Shown in pieces: positions 10,461 through 22,642 of a stretch of 64,000 nt of DNA. Position 1 is the first letter of the stretch, and each line of letters starts with the position of its first letter. The DNA is from Thalassia testudinum (taxonomy: Eukaryota > Streptophyta > Magnoliopsida > Alismatales > Hydrocharitaceae): assembly GCA_037157565.1 (NCBI GenBank), contig JAZHRO010000046.1:16404501-16468500 (forward strand), read 5' to 3'. Both the position numbers and the translations under genes were made by a program. The notes beneath the pieces were generated by a model. It did no database searches. It was given only the letters and a program-made list of their open reading frames with translations, and was not told where the DNA came from.

Positions 10461-11850
10461 ATGAACCTAAATGCTATGTATAAAGGTAAAATTAGGATTC
10501 GAGTATTTAGGCAAAATTCGTTGATTGCTTTAGAAAATCTCAACCCCAAGACCTGATTACAAAAACTCAACAGTGCCCGGGTTCCTACCATAATGCAAAC
10601 CGTCCAAGCCCTCGCCTTATTTAAGAAGAGAAGATAAAAATTTTTTTTTCTTATTTTTCTTCTTTTCTAATTTTTTTTTGTACTTTTGGAGTTTGACAGT
10701 TCCGGGATAACTTTTTATGGCTACCTGACCTGCCCAAGACTCGAAAAGGACTCTAAGTGCTAAGTATCTTGTGAAAATAGTGAAAGACTCACTAGAAAGC
10801 CATTAAAGCGGACTTTGGGTTTCTACGACCCTAGGTCACCTTGCCTAGAGGTTTATCTTTTCGATCAGTATCTTTCTCTCTACTTCTTTTATTTATGAGG
10901 TCAACACAAGGGTGAACCTAGTGTATATCTCCTCGATTTTTTATACTTCCCATCTTCTTCCCTAAGTGTTTTGGGAATTATTATGCATTTTTTGTGAGCT
11001 GGGTTCTGGACAATCAATCGATGAGCTATTACCATTGACAACTTGCCAGCCATACTCGTGTGGTGAAGTGTGGTTTTGTTTATTTTTTATTTCTTCCTCC
11101 TTTTTCTATTTTTTTTCCTTTTGTTTGTTTGTTTTTTTTTAAAGTAGGTGGCTTCCCTAATCTAAGATTTACTTAGAGGCAGTACAATGAAAATGGTCAT
11201 ATGACTGGGCTCCGGACAACCGGCCGATGAGCTGTTACCACCGACAACTTTCCAGCCATACCACCCTAGATAGTTCATTAGCTACCCAATTTTCGAAGAA
11301 ACCGTCGAAAAGTGAGTCAGTGCAAAAAATGTGTGTAGATGCTTAGGCTTAAAGTCCCCCTAAATCAGAGGGCAAGTTGATAAGTCATATACTTATCATC
11401 CCAATTTATTAGCCAAATTAAAAATAAATTTTAATTGGCGAGGACTCGAAACTAAGTCCACATTTGAGTGGACACATGGGCTAATTAAGCCTGAAGACCC
11501 GAAGGTTCTAAGTGTTCAGGTCTCAAAGTATCAATTCCTAAATTTTGCAACTCCTAATGCCTAAGTTCTCGTCTCCTAATTCTATTTTTTTTCTTTTATT
11601 ATTATTATTATTTTAAATGGAATAAAAGAAAGTAGAAAATTACTGTTACAGCTGACAAAATGATTATAAGATATTTCCACCCCCCCATTCTTATGTATTT
11701 CAATGTCCTCATTGTTCAAAATGAAAGCATGCTGGAGAGTAGAAGTGGAAGAATAACACCTGGTTTCCATGAGACTCTGGTCAGCTTGGAATAGTCTTTA
11801 CATGTGTTGAGTTTAGTGCCTTCAGCTGGTCGATGATTGGCCCACAGTGG
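10461..11850 (-). other. 3' untranslated region of B1
   Basis: No ORF is supported in this 1.4 kb. It holds two copies of an approximately 60-bp direct repeat (10996-11055 and 11203-11261, with GGACAAC..GATGAGCT and CCAGCCATAC), T-rich tracts, and an internal polypurine-like tract at 11677-11690. B2 has the same arrangement at 57733-59104. Confidence 0.75.
11677..11690 (-). promoter_or_regulatory. internal polypurine-like tract of B1
   Basis: Minus-strand GAATGGGGGGGTGG lies about 160 bp after the pol stop. It corresponds to the AGGCATGGGGGG tract of B2 and family A. Confidence 0.45.
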
Positions 11851-14800
11851 TTAAGGAAAGGTAAGAGCAACCTTGTCCGAGATAGGTTCAGGGAGCACAT
11901 GGTCAACAAAGGGTTTGAGACGCTATCCGTTAACCTTGAAAACATTACCTGTCTTTGGGTCAGAGATTTCGACGGCCTTGTTAAGGAAAATCCCCTCAAT
12001 AACGAACGAGTCGTCCCACTTAGACCTGAGTTTTCCAGGGAAAAGCTTCAATCGAGAATTGAAAAGCCAGACCTTTTGGTTCAGCTCAAAGCTCTTACAT
12101 GAAATCATCTAGTCATGGAGAGCTTTGGTCCTTACCTTATAGATTCTGGAATTTTCATAAGCATCATTTCGAAGCTCCTCCAACTCAGATAGTTGGAGTT
12201 TCTTGGTTTTCCCAGCCAACTCAAGGTCCACATTACATTTATTGATGGCCCAAAATGCTCGGTGTTCAAGTTCTACGGGTAAGTGACACGCCTTACCAAA
12301 CACCAGACGGAACAGAGACATACCGATAAGCATTTGTACGCCGTACGGTAGGCCCAAAGAGCATCATCTAGCTTTTGGGTCCAATCCTTCCTATTAGGCC
12401 TAATGGTTTTCTGCAAAATGTTCTTGATCTCCCGATTGGAGACCTCAGCCTGTTCGTTCATCTGAGGGTGGTAAGGCGTGGAAATCTGATGATTCACCCC
12501 GTATTTCTCTAGTAAATTATGAAACTGGGCATGAGTGAAATGTGTGCCACCATCACTGACAATTGCCTTAGGAACCCCGAACCGACTGAAGATATTTTTC
12601 TTCACAAAATCGATGACCACCTTGTGGTCATTGGTCCAGGTGGGAATTGCCTCAATCCACTTGAACATGTAATCAACAGAGACCAGAATATACTGGTGTC
12701 CAAATGAAGGAGGGAAGGGTCCCATAAAGTCAATGCCCCAAATGTTAAAAATTTTGACGGAAAGAATTAGGTTCAGGAGCATCATATCTCTCTTAGCCAT
12801 GTTCCAGAGTGTCTGGCATCGGGTGCATGACTTTGAGAATTCCTAAGCATCCTTAAATAATGATGGCCAATAGAATTTGGATTGCAAAATTTTTGCGACT
12901 GTCTTTTTCCCGAAAAAGTGTCCACCACACGTAGATGTGTGGCAAAACTCGAGTATGCTATGGAACTCGATTTTTGGGACGCATCGATGAATAATCTGGT
13001 CTACGCCGATGTGGTGCAACTCAGGATCATCCCAAAAATAATATTTGGCCTCAGACGTAAGTTTATCCCGTTGTTGTTTGGTCCAATCCTGGGGGATTTG
13101 ACCAACGACCAAATAATTGACAATATTCACAAACCAGGGGGTTTGGATACTCGAGACTGTGAGGATAGTCTCGCCTGGAAAAGTATTAGAGATCGGGACA
13201 TCTGGATGAGGAGAATCAGTTAGGATTCTCGAGAGGTGATCCACCACAACATTTTGTGCCCCGGCTTTATCCCTGATTTCAAGATCTAATTCTTGTAGTA
13301 GAATCTAGCGAATAAGCTGGGGTTTGGCATCATTTTTGGCCAAGAGATGTTTCAAGGCCGAGTGGTCGGTATAGATGATGACATGAGAACCTAATAGATA
13401 AGCCCTGAATTTTTTTAAAGCGAAAACTGTGGCTAGCAATTCTTTTTCAGTAACGGTGTAGTTCCTCTGGGCCTCGTCTAGATTCTTTCTAGCGTAGTAA
13501 ATCACAGAGGGCTTTTTCTCAATCTTTTAACCCAAGATAGCCCCAACGGCATAATCAGATGCATCAGCCATAATCTGAAATGGGGTTATCAAGACCGGTG
13601 GTTGCAACACCGGGGCATAGGTGACTGCCATTTTCAATAAATCAAATGCCTTAGGCATGATTCATCAGTCTTGAACACCGTGTCTTTGGATAGAAGGTTA
13701 CTCAAGGGCCAAGCAACCTTCGAGAAATCCTTAATGAATCTTTTGTAAAAACCCACATGCCCAAGGAAAGAGTAGATCTGTTTTACGGATATGGGTGGAG
13801 GAAGTCTAGAGATAGCATCCACCTTAGCTCTATCAACTTCAATTTCCCGACTAGAGACCACATGACCCAGGACAATGCCTTTCTGAGTCATAAAGTGGCT
13901 CTTTTCCCAGCTTAGGACCAGTTGTGTTTTGATGCATCTCTGGAGGATCAATTCCAGGTTAGCCAAGCAAGACTCAAAAGAATCTCCGAAAATTGAGAAA
14001 TCATCCATGAACACCTCAAGACAATCTCCCACCATGTCAGAAAAGATGGCCAGCATGCACCTTTGAAAAGTTGCCGATGCATTGCAAAGCCTGAACAACA
14101 TTCTACGGAATGCAAAGGTTCTGTAGGGACATGTGAAAGTTGTCTTTTCCTGGTCTTCGGGATGGATAGGGACTTGGTTATATCCCAAATAACCATCCAG
14201 TAAGAAAAAATATTTTTGCCCAGCTAACCTTTCAAGGATTTGATCGATGAATGGCAAGGGAAAGTGATCCTTTTTAGTGGCTGTGTTCAGCTTCCTATAG
14301 TCAATGCAGACTCTCCAAGCAAAAGCTGAACGAGTGGTGAAGGTTTCCCCTTTCTCATTAGTCGTAACGGTTATTCCCACCTTCTTGGGTACAATCTGAA
14401 TGGGGCTAACCCACGTACTATTCGAGATTGGGTAAATAATCCTAGCATCGAGCCACTTGATTATCTCCTTCTTAACCACTTCTCGCATATTCAGGTTTAG
14501 TCTCCTTCTTGACCACTTGATCCATCTTCCATGAAAATATGGTGATTACAATAAGATGGCTCAATCCCCCTATGGTCGTGGATGGTCCAACAATTGCCTC
14601 CTTGTTGTTCTTAAGGACCTTAATTAACCTCGATTCTTACTCAGTCAAATCAGCACTAATAATTACAGGGAGCATGTTCTCAGGTCATAAGAACTCATAT
14701 TTCAAGTTTTTGGGCATTGGTTTTAATTCCAGCTGGGGTGGGTTTAGAATAGAAGGTAGGGAGGATGCTGATGAAGATTCATTAAGATGATCCAGTGGAA

Positions 14801-15758
14801 GAGGCTGGGAATGAACAAAATCAATAGCCTCTTCAGGATGTGGCAGGTCTACCACGGAGGAGGGTTGTGGGTTGGGTTTGCTAAAGCTAGTGGAGTCCTC
14901 GAGTGCACTGATTGTCATACAAGTCTCAAGATCCTGATCCTTGAGCTCCTCAATGAATCCATAATCCTTAAATCCTCTTATTGCTGTAAAAATATCTAGA
15001 GTTAATTTCTTATCCCCAAAGGCGATCTCCATACTATCGCTTTCACAGTTTATGTTGGCCTTGGCGGTAGCTAGGAACGGATGCCCCAGAATGATGGGCA
15101 TGTTCCTTAAATCATTAGGTACATCCATGTCAAGAATGAGGAAATCTACAGGAAAATAGAAATCCTTGACCTTGACAATTATATCCTCAATAATGCCTCT
15201 CGGTGTGGTGACCGATCGGTCCGCTAATTGTAGCGTTATTGAGGTTGGCCTGAGTTCACCTAACCTAAACCTCTCATAAAGAGAAGTCGGGATTAGGTTG
15301 ATGGATGCACCTAGATCCAATAGTGCCATATCAAAAGTATATTCCCCAATAATGCATGAGATTAAGGGGGCACCTAGATCTTTCTTCTTTTGAGGAAGGT
15401 GATGCAGGATCACAGAACTTGCCTGCTCAAAGAGAATCACCTTCCTTGGAGTGGGTTCTCTCGATTTACATTTTTGGGTACATAGTTCTTTAAAAAATTT
15501 AGCATAAGCCAGGATGTGCTTAATAGCATCGATGAGTAGAATATTGATCTCTACGCTCTTGAATAAATCCAGAAGCTCCTCGTTGCTATCTAGGGTTTTC
15601 TTCTTCTTGGTTTTCAATAGGGCTTCAGGGAATAGGATATGGGTGGGATTTTCAATTTCCAGTCCCTGGGGCTTATTGTCTTCTTCAATTTCCTCCTCTT
15701 CTCTCTCAAGCTCCCCAGAGTTTAGGCATCTAGAAGGCAATTTGGGGTCCCGGGTTTA
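11851..15758 (-). pseudogene. B1 pro-pol: protease, RT, RNase H, integrase (broken)
   Basis: Read on the minus strand. An aspartic protease region has [12 protein letters not shown] (about 15300). The reverse transcriptase (14488-13634) keeps [21 protein letters not shown], the catalytic FMDDF and a fingers-palm order typical of Ty3/gypsy. RNase H (13505-13250) has the [14 protein letters not shown] and YTDHSALKHLL motifs. Integrase (13247-11851) has [17 protein letters not shown] and an NEQAEVSN motif holding the glutamate, followed by the GPF-type C-terminal module. In-frame stops and frameshifts separate these blocks, including a stop after FKVNG near 11923. The true frame end is a TAA at 11851. 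It is about 80-90% like B2 by eye. The upstream end is cut by family C at 15759-15763. Confidence 0.92.
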
Positions 15759-15763
15759 CTTTC

Positions 15764-17589
15764 TGATTAGCCCATATTTGTGGGCTATTTAAGTATTTAA
15801 GTTCCTAGACATTAAGTTAATTCTAACATTTATTTAGCATAAAGTAGGATGTAAATAGATTAATTCATATTTCTAATTTAATTACATAATTCATGCATTA
15901 CATTCATATTTAAATGCATTTAGAATTAACTTAGAATTGCATTCATTTAATTAGTTAATCAATTAGGTGCATTGCATGCATTATTTTAAGTTAACATAAA
16001 AGTTAAGGGTTTGTATATAAATAATCATAATATTTTATTATTATTTTATTCTTCTTCTATGATCAATGGCTGCATTTCTTCCTCCAGCTGCCGCATTGAA
16101 GAGCCCAACCAAGGAGTAGCACCAAAAGTGGATCTGGTCTCCTCGACTGGGATAAGGAAGAGAGGGAGGCTGCCATGCTCCAGAGGCCTCCACCTCGATT
16201 CATCATTGTGCAGAGAGTTGACCTCTCGTCTACTCCACCACCACCGGCCTCAATCATGGCGACGAGCCTCCACCACTGTGGGCATATGGTGTGACAGGCC
16301 ACACCACCAATTGGAGCTCATTTCAATTATTGTGAGCACCTCAGCATGCACCATCCTCACCGCCATCACCAGCATCCACCACCGCAGCCGCCGCAACTTC
16401 ACTCCCCCGTTCGTTAGGATGTCTGGGAATGTTCCCAGACGTTTGAAACTCCTACAGCAACACGTTCATCTTCTTCCCCCATCCTCTGTTTTTCCTCTAC
16501 TCCACTAAAAAGAACCCAAAAAAACCACGCCATCCCCACGTGCAGTAGTAGCCACCTCCAACTCCACACCATGCACGATCATCTAGGTCGCTGCTCCACG
16601 TGCACCACGCATGGCCATCCCTGCGCACACGCACTAGCTGCAGCACCGCCCAACCGCACGCCACACCTCCTACAGATGCACCAGTGCGCAGCATTGCACG
16701 CCCCCCTCCACCGCACGCAGTCGCCTCCAACACTAGTGCCATTTCTGCACCATGTGCCCCTCTGTGTGTGTCTGCACCTCCGCCATGCTCGCAGCCAGCA
16801 GTCTATGCGTGCAGCGGCCTCTTCCAACAGAAACCGTGCATGCAGTGGCTTCCTCTCCCACGAGCTGTGCTCGTCCACACGGTGCCCAGCTGCCCACGCA
16901 AACACAGTAGCCATCGCCGCCATGCCTGCAGTGTGCAGCAATAGCTGTGCTCCGCCAGCTCCTCACCCCGCGTAGCCTGCAGCAGCAGCAGCTACGTTTG
17001 CCATGCCTCCCCACGTGCGTGCGCGCGCCTCCACAGCAACACCTCCAGCAGCCCGCCGTCGGCCACTTCAGCCATGCCGCCGGCCACCACCGGCCGTCTT
17101 CCACCTCACCACCACCGTCATTGAACTCCCAACGCACTAGCCGACCTTCCCTCAGAGCCTCACCGGCCGCCATTCCCCTTCCCATGCGCGACAAAGTCAG
17201 AGAAACATTCCTCTATTTTGCCATGAATTAAAATTTACATTGCTTTGCCATTGTAAGATAGGGAATTTGTTTAATTGATATTATATTGTGGTTGTTTTGC
17301 TTGAATACCCCTCCACTTTCATACAAATGCAATTTCAGCATAACTTCTCATTGTTATCTTGATTTAAAGGCAGATTTGGCTTGATTTCTTGACAAAATCA
17401 ATAGTGAACATTCATTTTTGATATTAATGAGTTTAATTGGGCAATAGCCTCCCTATGGATACGACCCTCTCTTGTGCGAGTGGTGTAATTATTAATTGTT
17501 GATTAGTCAATTTTTCCACCACATAGAACTACAAACGATGCGTCATTTTATGTGACAAATGACTTTAAAAGTGAAGAATCGACTCATCA
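15764..17589 (+). repeat. 5' LTR of C
   Basis: 1826 bp, from TGATTAGCCC to CATCA. An AT-rich U3 with a TATA box at 16014-16023 is followed by a very C-rich segment (16060-17190), then CCTCCCTATGGATACGACCC (17448-17467) near the 3' end. The long ORFs on both strands in the C-rich segment reflect base composition. Confidence 0.93.
16014..16023 (+). promoter_or_regulatory. TATA box of C 5' LTR
   Basis: TATATAAATA, about 250 bp into the LTR. It is the same in the 3' LTR at 19334. Confidence 0.65.
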
Positions 17590-17591
17590 AA

Positions 17592-17609
17592 TGGCGCCGT
17601 TGCCGGGGA
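17592..17609 (+). promoter_or_regulatory. primer-binding site of C (tRNA-Asp)
   Basis: TGGCGCCGTTGCCGGGGA lies two bases after the LTR and is complementary to the 3' end of plant tRNA-Asp(GTC). It has no mismatch in these 18 bases. Confidence 0.9.
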
Positions 17610-19047
17610 GGCAATAGGCTTAATTAATTTGCAATTATTCATTTATTCAAATTACTTTTTAATTGAGGCATATTTAACTTGTTTTATCTGATTTGGTGCG
17701 AGGTACACATATTACACACGAATTGTCTCATCGGCCTTAGAAACATCGTGGTGGACCTTGTTTCCACCACTTTGGAGGAGGAATCGAGTTTCACATGTAC
17801 GAGGAAGAGCTTGAACATTGGTGAACTTTGTTGTCACCAACTAGGACATCTGAAGTGATCATCTTCATCTCCGTCAGTTTGCCAAGTAGATAGAATTTAG
17901 GTTTTAGAACTTTACTTTTCTTTATTTTCTTGCACTTACATTTGGTTTAAGACCCTTGTTCTGGGGTATATTTTTCGGGGTTTGTTCCCCGATTTTGTTT
18001 TAGGCCCGTGTTGAGTAATTTTTGGGAGCCTATTCCCTTTTCTTTAGATTTAGGTTTTTAATTTATTTTGTGGATTGTTTACCTTTAATTTTCTTATGCA
18101 TAAGTATCTAAAAAAACCTTAAAAAAAAAAAAACACGAGCTATCTACTAGAAGCTGCTTGCCCTTAAGTCGAATCATTTAGGACTGAATGAGCAGCATCT
18201 AGATCTAATTTTTGTCTTGCATATTGCATGAAGAATGCTGGAATCAGGTATGCACTTCTAACTTTACGTTTCTACCTGTCATGCAAATGCATTTGGACTA
18301 ATTTCAAGACCACCTAATCTGTATTGAATAGATCTAACAAGTGGTCACACATTTTCTGGAAAAGGACTAATTAAAGGAGGGACATTTTAAAAACCAAAGA
18401 TTTGATTTTCAAACTTGGCGTGTGATTCAAAATTCAAAATCTTTTGCGGTGTATGCACACTTATATATCTTGCACCACGGCATGCTTTTAGACACTCCTT
18501 TGGTTTGGAGATACTAGGACAAGAGCCCTCCTATCGTTGGATTCTGTATAGTTTAGAACTTAAGATCAAAGGTTTTGTAACTCCAAAGAGGGGGATACCT
18601 TGTCATGGATTTTTGGGGGTAGTTGAGAAGCACCGTGAAAGCATAGCTTCAAAGGAAGGCTTAGGCCTAGTTGCATCCCTCGATCTTCCGTCTTTGGAGT
18701 TGCTCTACCATCTGACACAGACCTTGTTGATAGCTGATTCGAGGTTAGACTTAGAGGAATCAAAATATATATATATATATATTATTAAAAAAAATCCTTT
18801 TTCCTTTAACTCAAATAACTCAGACCATTGCACATGCATGGATGCTTTAATCTCAGGGATCAATAAACCTTAGGGTAAAGTCAGAAATCAGAGAAACTTG
18901 TGCCTGTAACTCATCTTTAGCCGATCTAGTCTATAACTTAGCAACTACTTGGGAATCTTAGGTCTAAGGTCTGAACTTAATAATATGTTTATAAAGGAAG
19001 ACTGATTGGGTTGGCTAGTTTATTTGGAGTGCTAGGCTTTGCTTAGA
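17610..19047 (+). other. non-coding interior of C
   Basis: About 1.4 kb with no recognisable gag, pol or env. The 5' part (leader) contains an A run at 18119-18133 and the CTACTAGAAGCTGC block (about 18146), which C' also has. The 3' part resembles the family A 3' untranslated region. An (AT)n run lies at 18765-18782. The 152-codon frame at 18415-18873 shows no family motif and is not called. Confidence 0.8.
18765..18782. repeat. (AT)9 microsatellite
   Basis: A simple AT dinucleotide run inside the C interior. Confidence 0.9.
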
Positions 19048-19085
19048 TTTGCTAGGAACTAGCAAAAACTAGGCAAGGGGGTATT
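19048..19085 (+). promoter_or_regulatory. hairpin plus polypurine tract of C
   Basis: TTTGCTAG / CTAGCAAA arms around GAA are followed by AGGCAAGGGGGTATT and the 3' LTR at 19086. Confidence 0.8.
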
Positions 19086-20891
19086 TGATTAGCCTATATT
19101 TGTGGGCTATTTAAGTATTTAAGTGCTTAGACATTATTAATTCTAACATTTATTTAGCATAAATTAGGATGTAAATAGATTAATTCATATTTCTAATTTA
19201 ATTACATAATTCATGCATTACATTCATATTTAAATGCATTTAGAATTAACTTAGAATTGCATTCATTTAATTAGTTAATCAATTAGGTGCATTGCATGCA
19301 TTATTTTAAGTTAACATAAAAGTTAAGGGGTTGTATATAAATAACCATAATATTTTATTATTATTTTATTCTTCTTCTATGAGCAACTACTGCATTTCTT
19401 CCTCCAGTTGCCGCATTGAAGAGCCCAATCAAGGAGTAGCGCCAAAAGTGGATCTGGTCTCCTCGACTGGGATAAGGAAGAGAGGGAGGCTGCCATGCTC
19501 CGGAGGCCTCCACCTCGATTCATCACTGTGCAGAGAGTTGACCTCTCGTCCACTCCACCACCACCGGCCTCAACCGTGGCGACGAGCCTCCACCACCGTG
19601 GGTGTATGGCGTGATAGGCCACACTGCCATCTGGAGCTCGTTTGCATTACTGTGAGCACCTCAACGTGCACCACCCTCACTGCCATCACCAGCATCCACC
19701 ACCGCAACCGTCGCAACTTCACGCCCCCGACCGTTAAGACATCTGGGAATGTTCCTAGACGTCTGAAACTCCTACAGCAACACCTTCATCTTCTTCCTCC
19801 ATCCTCTATTTTTCCTCTACTCCACTAAAAAGAACCCAAAAAAACCACGCCATCCCCATGCGCAGCAGCAGCCACCTCCAACTCCACATCGTGCATGATC
19901 GTCTAGGTCGCTGCTCCACGCACACCATGCACGGCCATCCACGCGCACACGCACTAGCTGCAGTGCCGTCTAACCGCGCATCACACCTCCTACAACACGC
20001 AACAGCGTGTAGCATTGCACGCCCCTCTCCACCGCACGTAGTTGCCTCCAACACCAGTGCCATTCCTGCACCAAGTGCCCCTCTATGTGTGTTTACGCCT
20101 CCGCCATGCTCGCAGCCAGCAGTCCGCACGTGCAGAGGTTTCTTCGAGCAGAAACCGTGCATGCAGTGGCTTCCTCTCCCACACGCTGCGCACGTCCACG
20201 CAGTGCTCGACTGCCCTCGCAAACGCAGTAGCCACCACTGCCATGCCTGTAGTGTGCAGCAGCAGCTGTGCTCCACTAGCTCCTCACCCTGCGCGGCCTG
20301 CAGCAGCAGCACCTCCCCGCGTGCGTGTGCGCGCCTCCACAGCAACACCTCCAGCAGCCTGCTGCTGGCCACTTCAGCCATGCTGTCGGCCACCACCGGC
20401 CATCTTCCACCTCACCACCACCATCACTGAACTCCCAACGTGCCAACCGACCTTCCCTCAGAGCCCCGCCGGCTGCCATTCCCCTTCCCATGCGCAACAA
20501 AGTGAGAGAAACATTCCTCTGTTTTGCCATGAATTAAAATTTACATTGCTTTGCCATTGCAAGAGAGGGAATTTTGTTTAATTAATATTATATTATGGCT
20601 ATTTTGCTTGAATGCCCCTCCACTTTCATACAAATGCAATTTCAGCATAACTTCTCATTGTTATCTTGATTTAAAGGCGGATTTGGTTGATTTCTTGACA
20701 AAATCAATAGTGAACATTCATTTTTTATATTAATGAGTTTAATTAGGCAATTGCCTCCCTATGGATACGACATGCTCTCGTGCGAGTGGTTTAATTATTT
20801 GTTGATTAGTTAATTTTTCCACCATATAGAACTTCAAATGATGCGTCATTTTATGTGACAAATGCTTTAAAAGCGAAGAATCGACTCATCA
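19086..20891 (+). repeat. 3' LTR of C
   Basis: 1806 bp, from TGATTAGCCT to CATCA. It is nearly collinear with the 5' LTR. Over roughly the first 270 bp I count about seven differences, with more in the CpG-containing part. TATATAAATA is at 19334-19343 and CCTCCCTATGGATACGAC at 20753-20770. It is followed by CTTTC and then B1 gag sequence. Confidence 0.93.
19334..19343 (+). promoter_or_regulatory. TATA box of C 3' LTR
   Basis: TATATAAATA, equivalent to the box in the 5' LTR. Confidence 0.6.
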
Positions 20892-20896
20892 CTTTC

Positions 20897-22642
20897 CACT
20901 TCTCAAGGTGACAGAGTTTGCAGAGGCATACGGGTTTGGGTCTTGAGGTGGGCTGGTGAAGATTGGCGGTCCTTGGTTAGTCATGTAACCAAAAGAAGAA
21001 GATGAGGGACCCTGCTCAACCACCTGAGCATGTGTGTGTGAGTCCCTTTGATTCTCGTACCCTTGGGCACTATTGCCTTAATTTTGCACATTGCACTGGT
21101 TGGGTACAGGTTGGGATGGTAGAGATCTGGGTTGTCGGGTGTTAGTAATTAACTCGAATTGCAAGTTATCCAATGATGTCTTCATTTGTTTCATAAGCTG
21201 AAGCATGGACCCTTGCATTTCCACCATCTGCCGGTTTAAATCAACCTACCATACGGATTGTTGGACATTCCAAGATGGCTGAGTAACCGATCTTGGGGGC
21301 AACTGGGTGTATACTTGACCCTGACCCATAGGTTTTTGAGATGCATAGTTGCTGGGTTGAGTTTGGGTCTGTTGCCCCTGATTTTTCTTGGAGAAGTTAT
21401 GGTGGTTCCTCCATCCTGAGTTATAAGTGTTGGAATACAGGTTCGACCTAACATTCTCCTGCATTGCATATGCATCCTCATAAAACGAGGATGGAGAAAA
21501 GGAAGGATTAGAGAAACTGGGATCAAAGGCCCCAGTTTGGAACCCATAAGGTTTCGAGAAATCCTGGCTCACAGGTTGTGCTGAATCAAGTTGGTTCACG
21601 AATTCCCACCCCGTGGGAGCTCATGAGGAATGGAATCCCAAATTCTAGGATTGAGTGGGTAAAGAAGTGTTTCTTGAATTCCCAGACATCCGTTCTTTCA
21701 TTTTCTTAGCAACCAAGTCCTTTTTATCCAATTTATTACAAATTAATTCCATGTCAAATGAATGAGAATTCTGGATCTCATTAGCACTTGACCTAGGTTG
21801 TTGGGACCAACTGAATGCATCCATGGAGGCATGATTAATTGAGTTCTCGCTCATTTCCTCAAACAGGTCGTATGCACTATCTGCATCCCTGTTGAGGAAA
21901 TTGACTCCGCAGGAGGCATCCACATGATTACGTAGTTGCTCAACCAACCCATGATAAAAAATTTGCACGAGTTGCCATTTCGGCACCTCATGGTGTGGCC
22001 ACTTCCTCAAAAGTTCCTGGAATCGCTCCCAGGCACCATGAAATGGTTCCCTTGGCCGTTGGGCGAAAGTGGTAATCAGCCGTCACAAGGCATTGGTCCT
22101 TCCTGTAGGGAAGAACTTCTTCAAGAAAGCTGACTTAAGAGCAGCCCAAGTTTCAATTGACCTTGCTATAGTCCGGTACCAATGTGCAGCTTTATCCCTG
22201 AGAGAGTAGGGGAAAGGCCTCATGATCATTTGCTCTTCATTCACATCCTTACTCTAGTGGTCTGAACCAAAGTGGTTAGATCTTCCAGGTGCTAGAATGG
22301 GTCCTCCGAACCAAGCCCATGGAAATGCCTAATCAAACTTTAGACTTGGGGCTTGATTTCTATGTCTCCAGCTGGAAACATGACGTCGGGACATTCCCCA
22401 TAGTTTGAAGGATCGTAAAAATCCTTCAAGGGTTAAGCGCCCTGATCATGCATACGTTGGAACCATTGCTACATCTGCTATAATTCTTCCAACTGCCTCT
22501 GAATCAGCTTCTATTGGTTCAGGGGTGGGGGAGGTGGTTGTTCATCAACCATGGGATCTGCTTGGCTATAGCTCAACCTCTGCCTCTTAGAATGGTCTAA
22601 AGGTTCTTCCAATCTAGGGTTCAATGACCTCCTCCCAAGCAT
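20897..22642 (-). pseudogene. B1 gag (Athila-type capsid polyprotein, broken)
   Basis: Read on the minus strand. A probable start ATG at 22642 opens MLGRRSLNPRLEEP, in frame with a second Met at 22552. Capsid-type sequence follows: a 'HFHGLGSEDPFWHL' block, a region like 'WPHHEVPKW', [12 protein letters not shown], and the Pro/Gln-rich tail with GWRNHHNFSKKN, which corresponds to [12 protein letters not shown] in B2. Gag would form the particle that packages element RNA. No CCHC zinc knuckle is seen, as expected for this lineage. Stops and frameshifts occur throughout. The C-terminus is separated from the protease by the C insertion. Confidence 0.88.

Larger units (their letters stand above)
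15764..20891 (+). mobile_element. C: non-coding LTR retrotransposon (LARD-like), nested in B1
   Basis: A complete 5128-bp LTR element on the plus strand, inserted in the gag-protease junction of B1. It is flanked by CTTTC at 15759-15763 and 20892-20896. It has two LTRs, a perfect tRNA-Asp primer-binding site, a polypurine tract with the shared hairpin, and an interior of only about 1.5 kb with no gag or pol. Its 3' interior resembles the family A 3' untranslated region (for example ACAGACC.TGTTG followed by a CGAGG.TAGA block at about 18716-18755). It therefore looks like a non-autonomous derivative of an Athila-like element that depends on proteins from elsewhere. The LTR pair differs little in U3, which fits a more recent insertion than B1. 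Confidence 0.92.

Noticed and set aside
16063..17231. Several overlapping ORFs of 80-165 codons on both strands (also 19331-20581 and 54119-54967)
   Set aside because: They lie in the C-rich part of the family C LTRs, occur in all frames on both strands, are Arg/Cys/His/Ser rich and show no family motif. They reflect composition.
18415..18873. A gene inside element C
   Set aside because: The 152-codon frame has no gag, pol or env motif, ends in an AT microsatellite region, and lies in sequence similar to non-coding family A 3' sequence.
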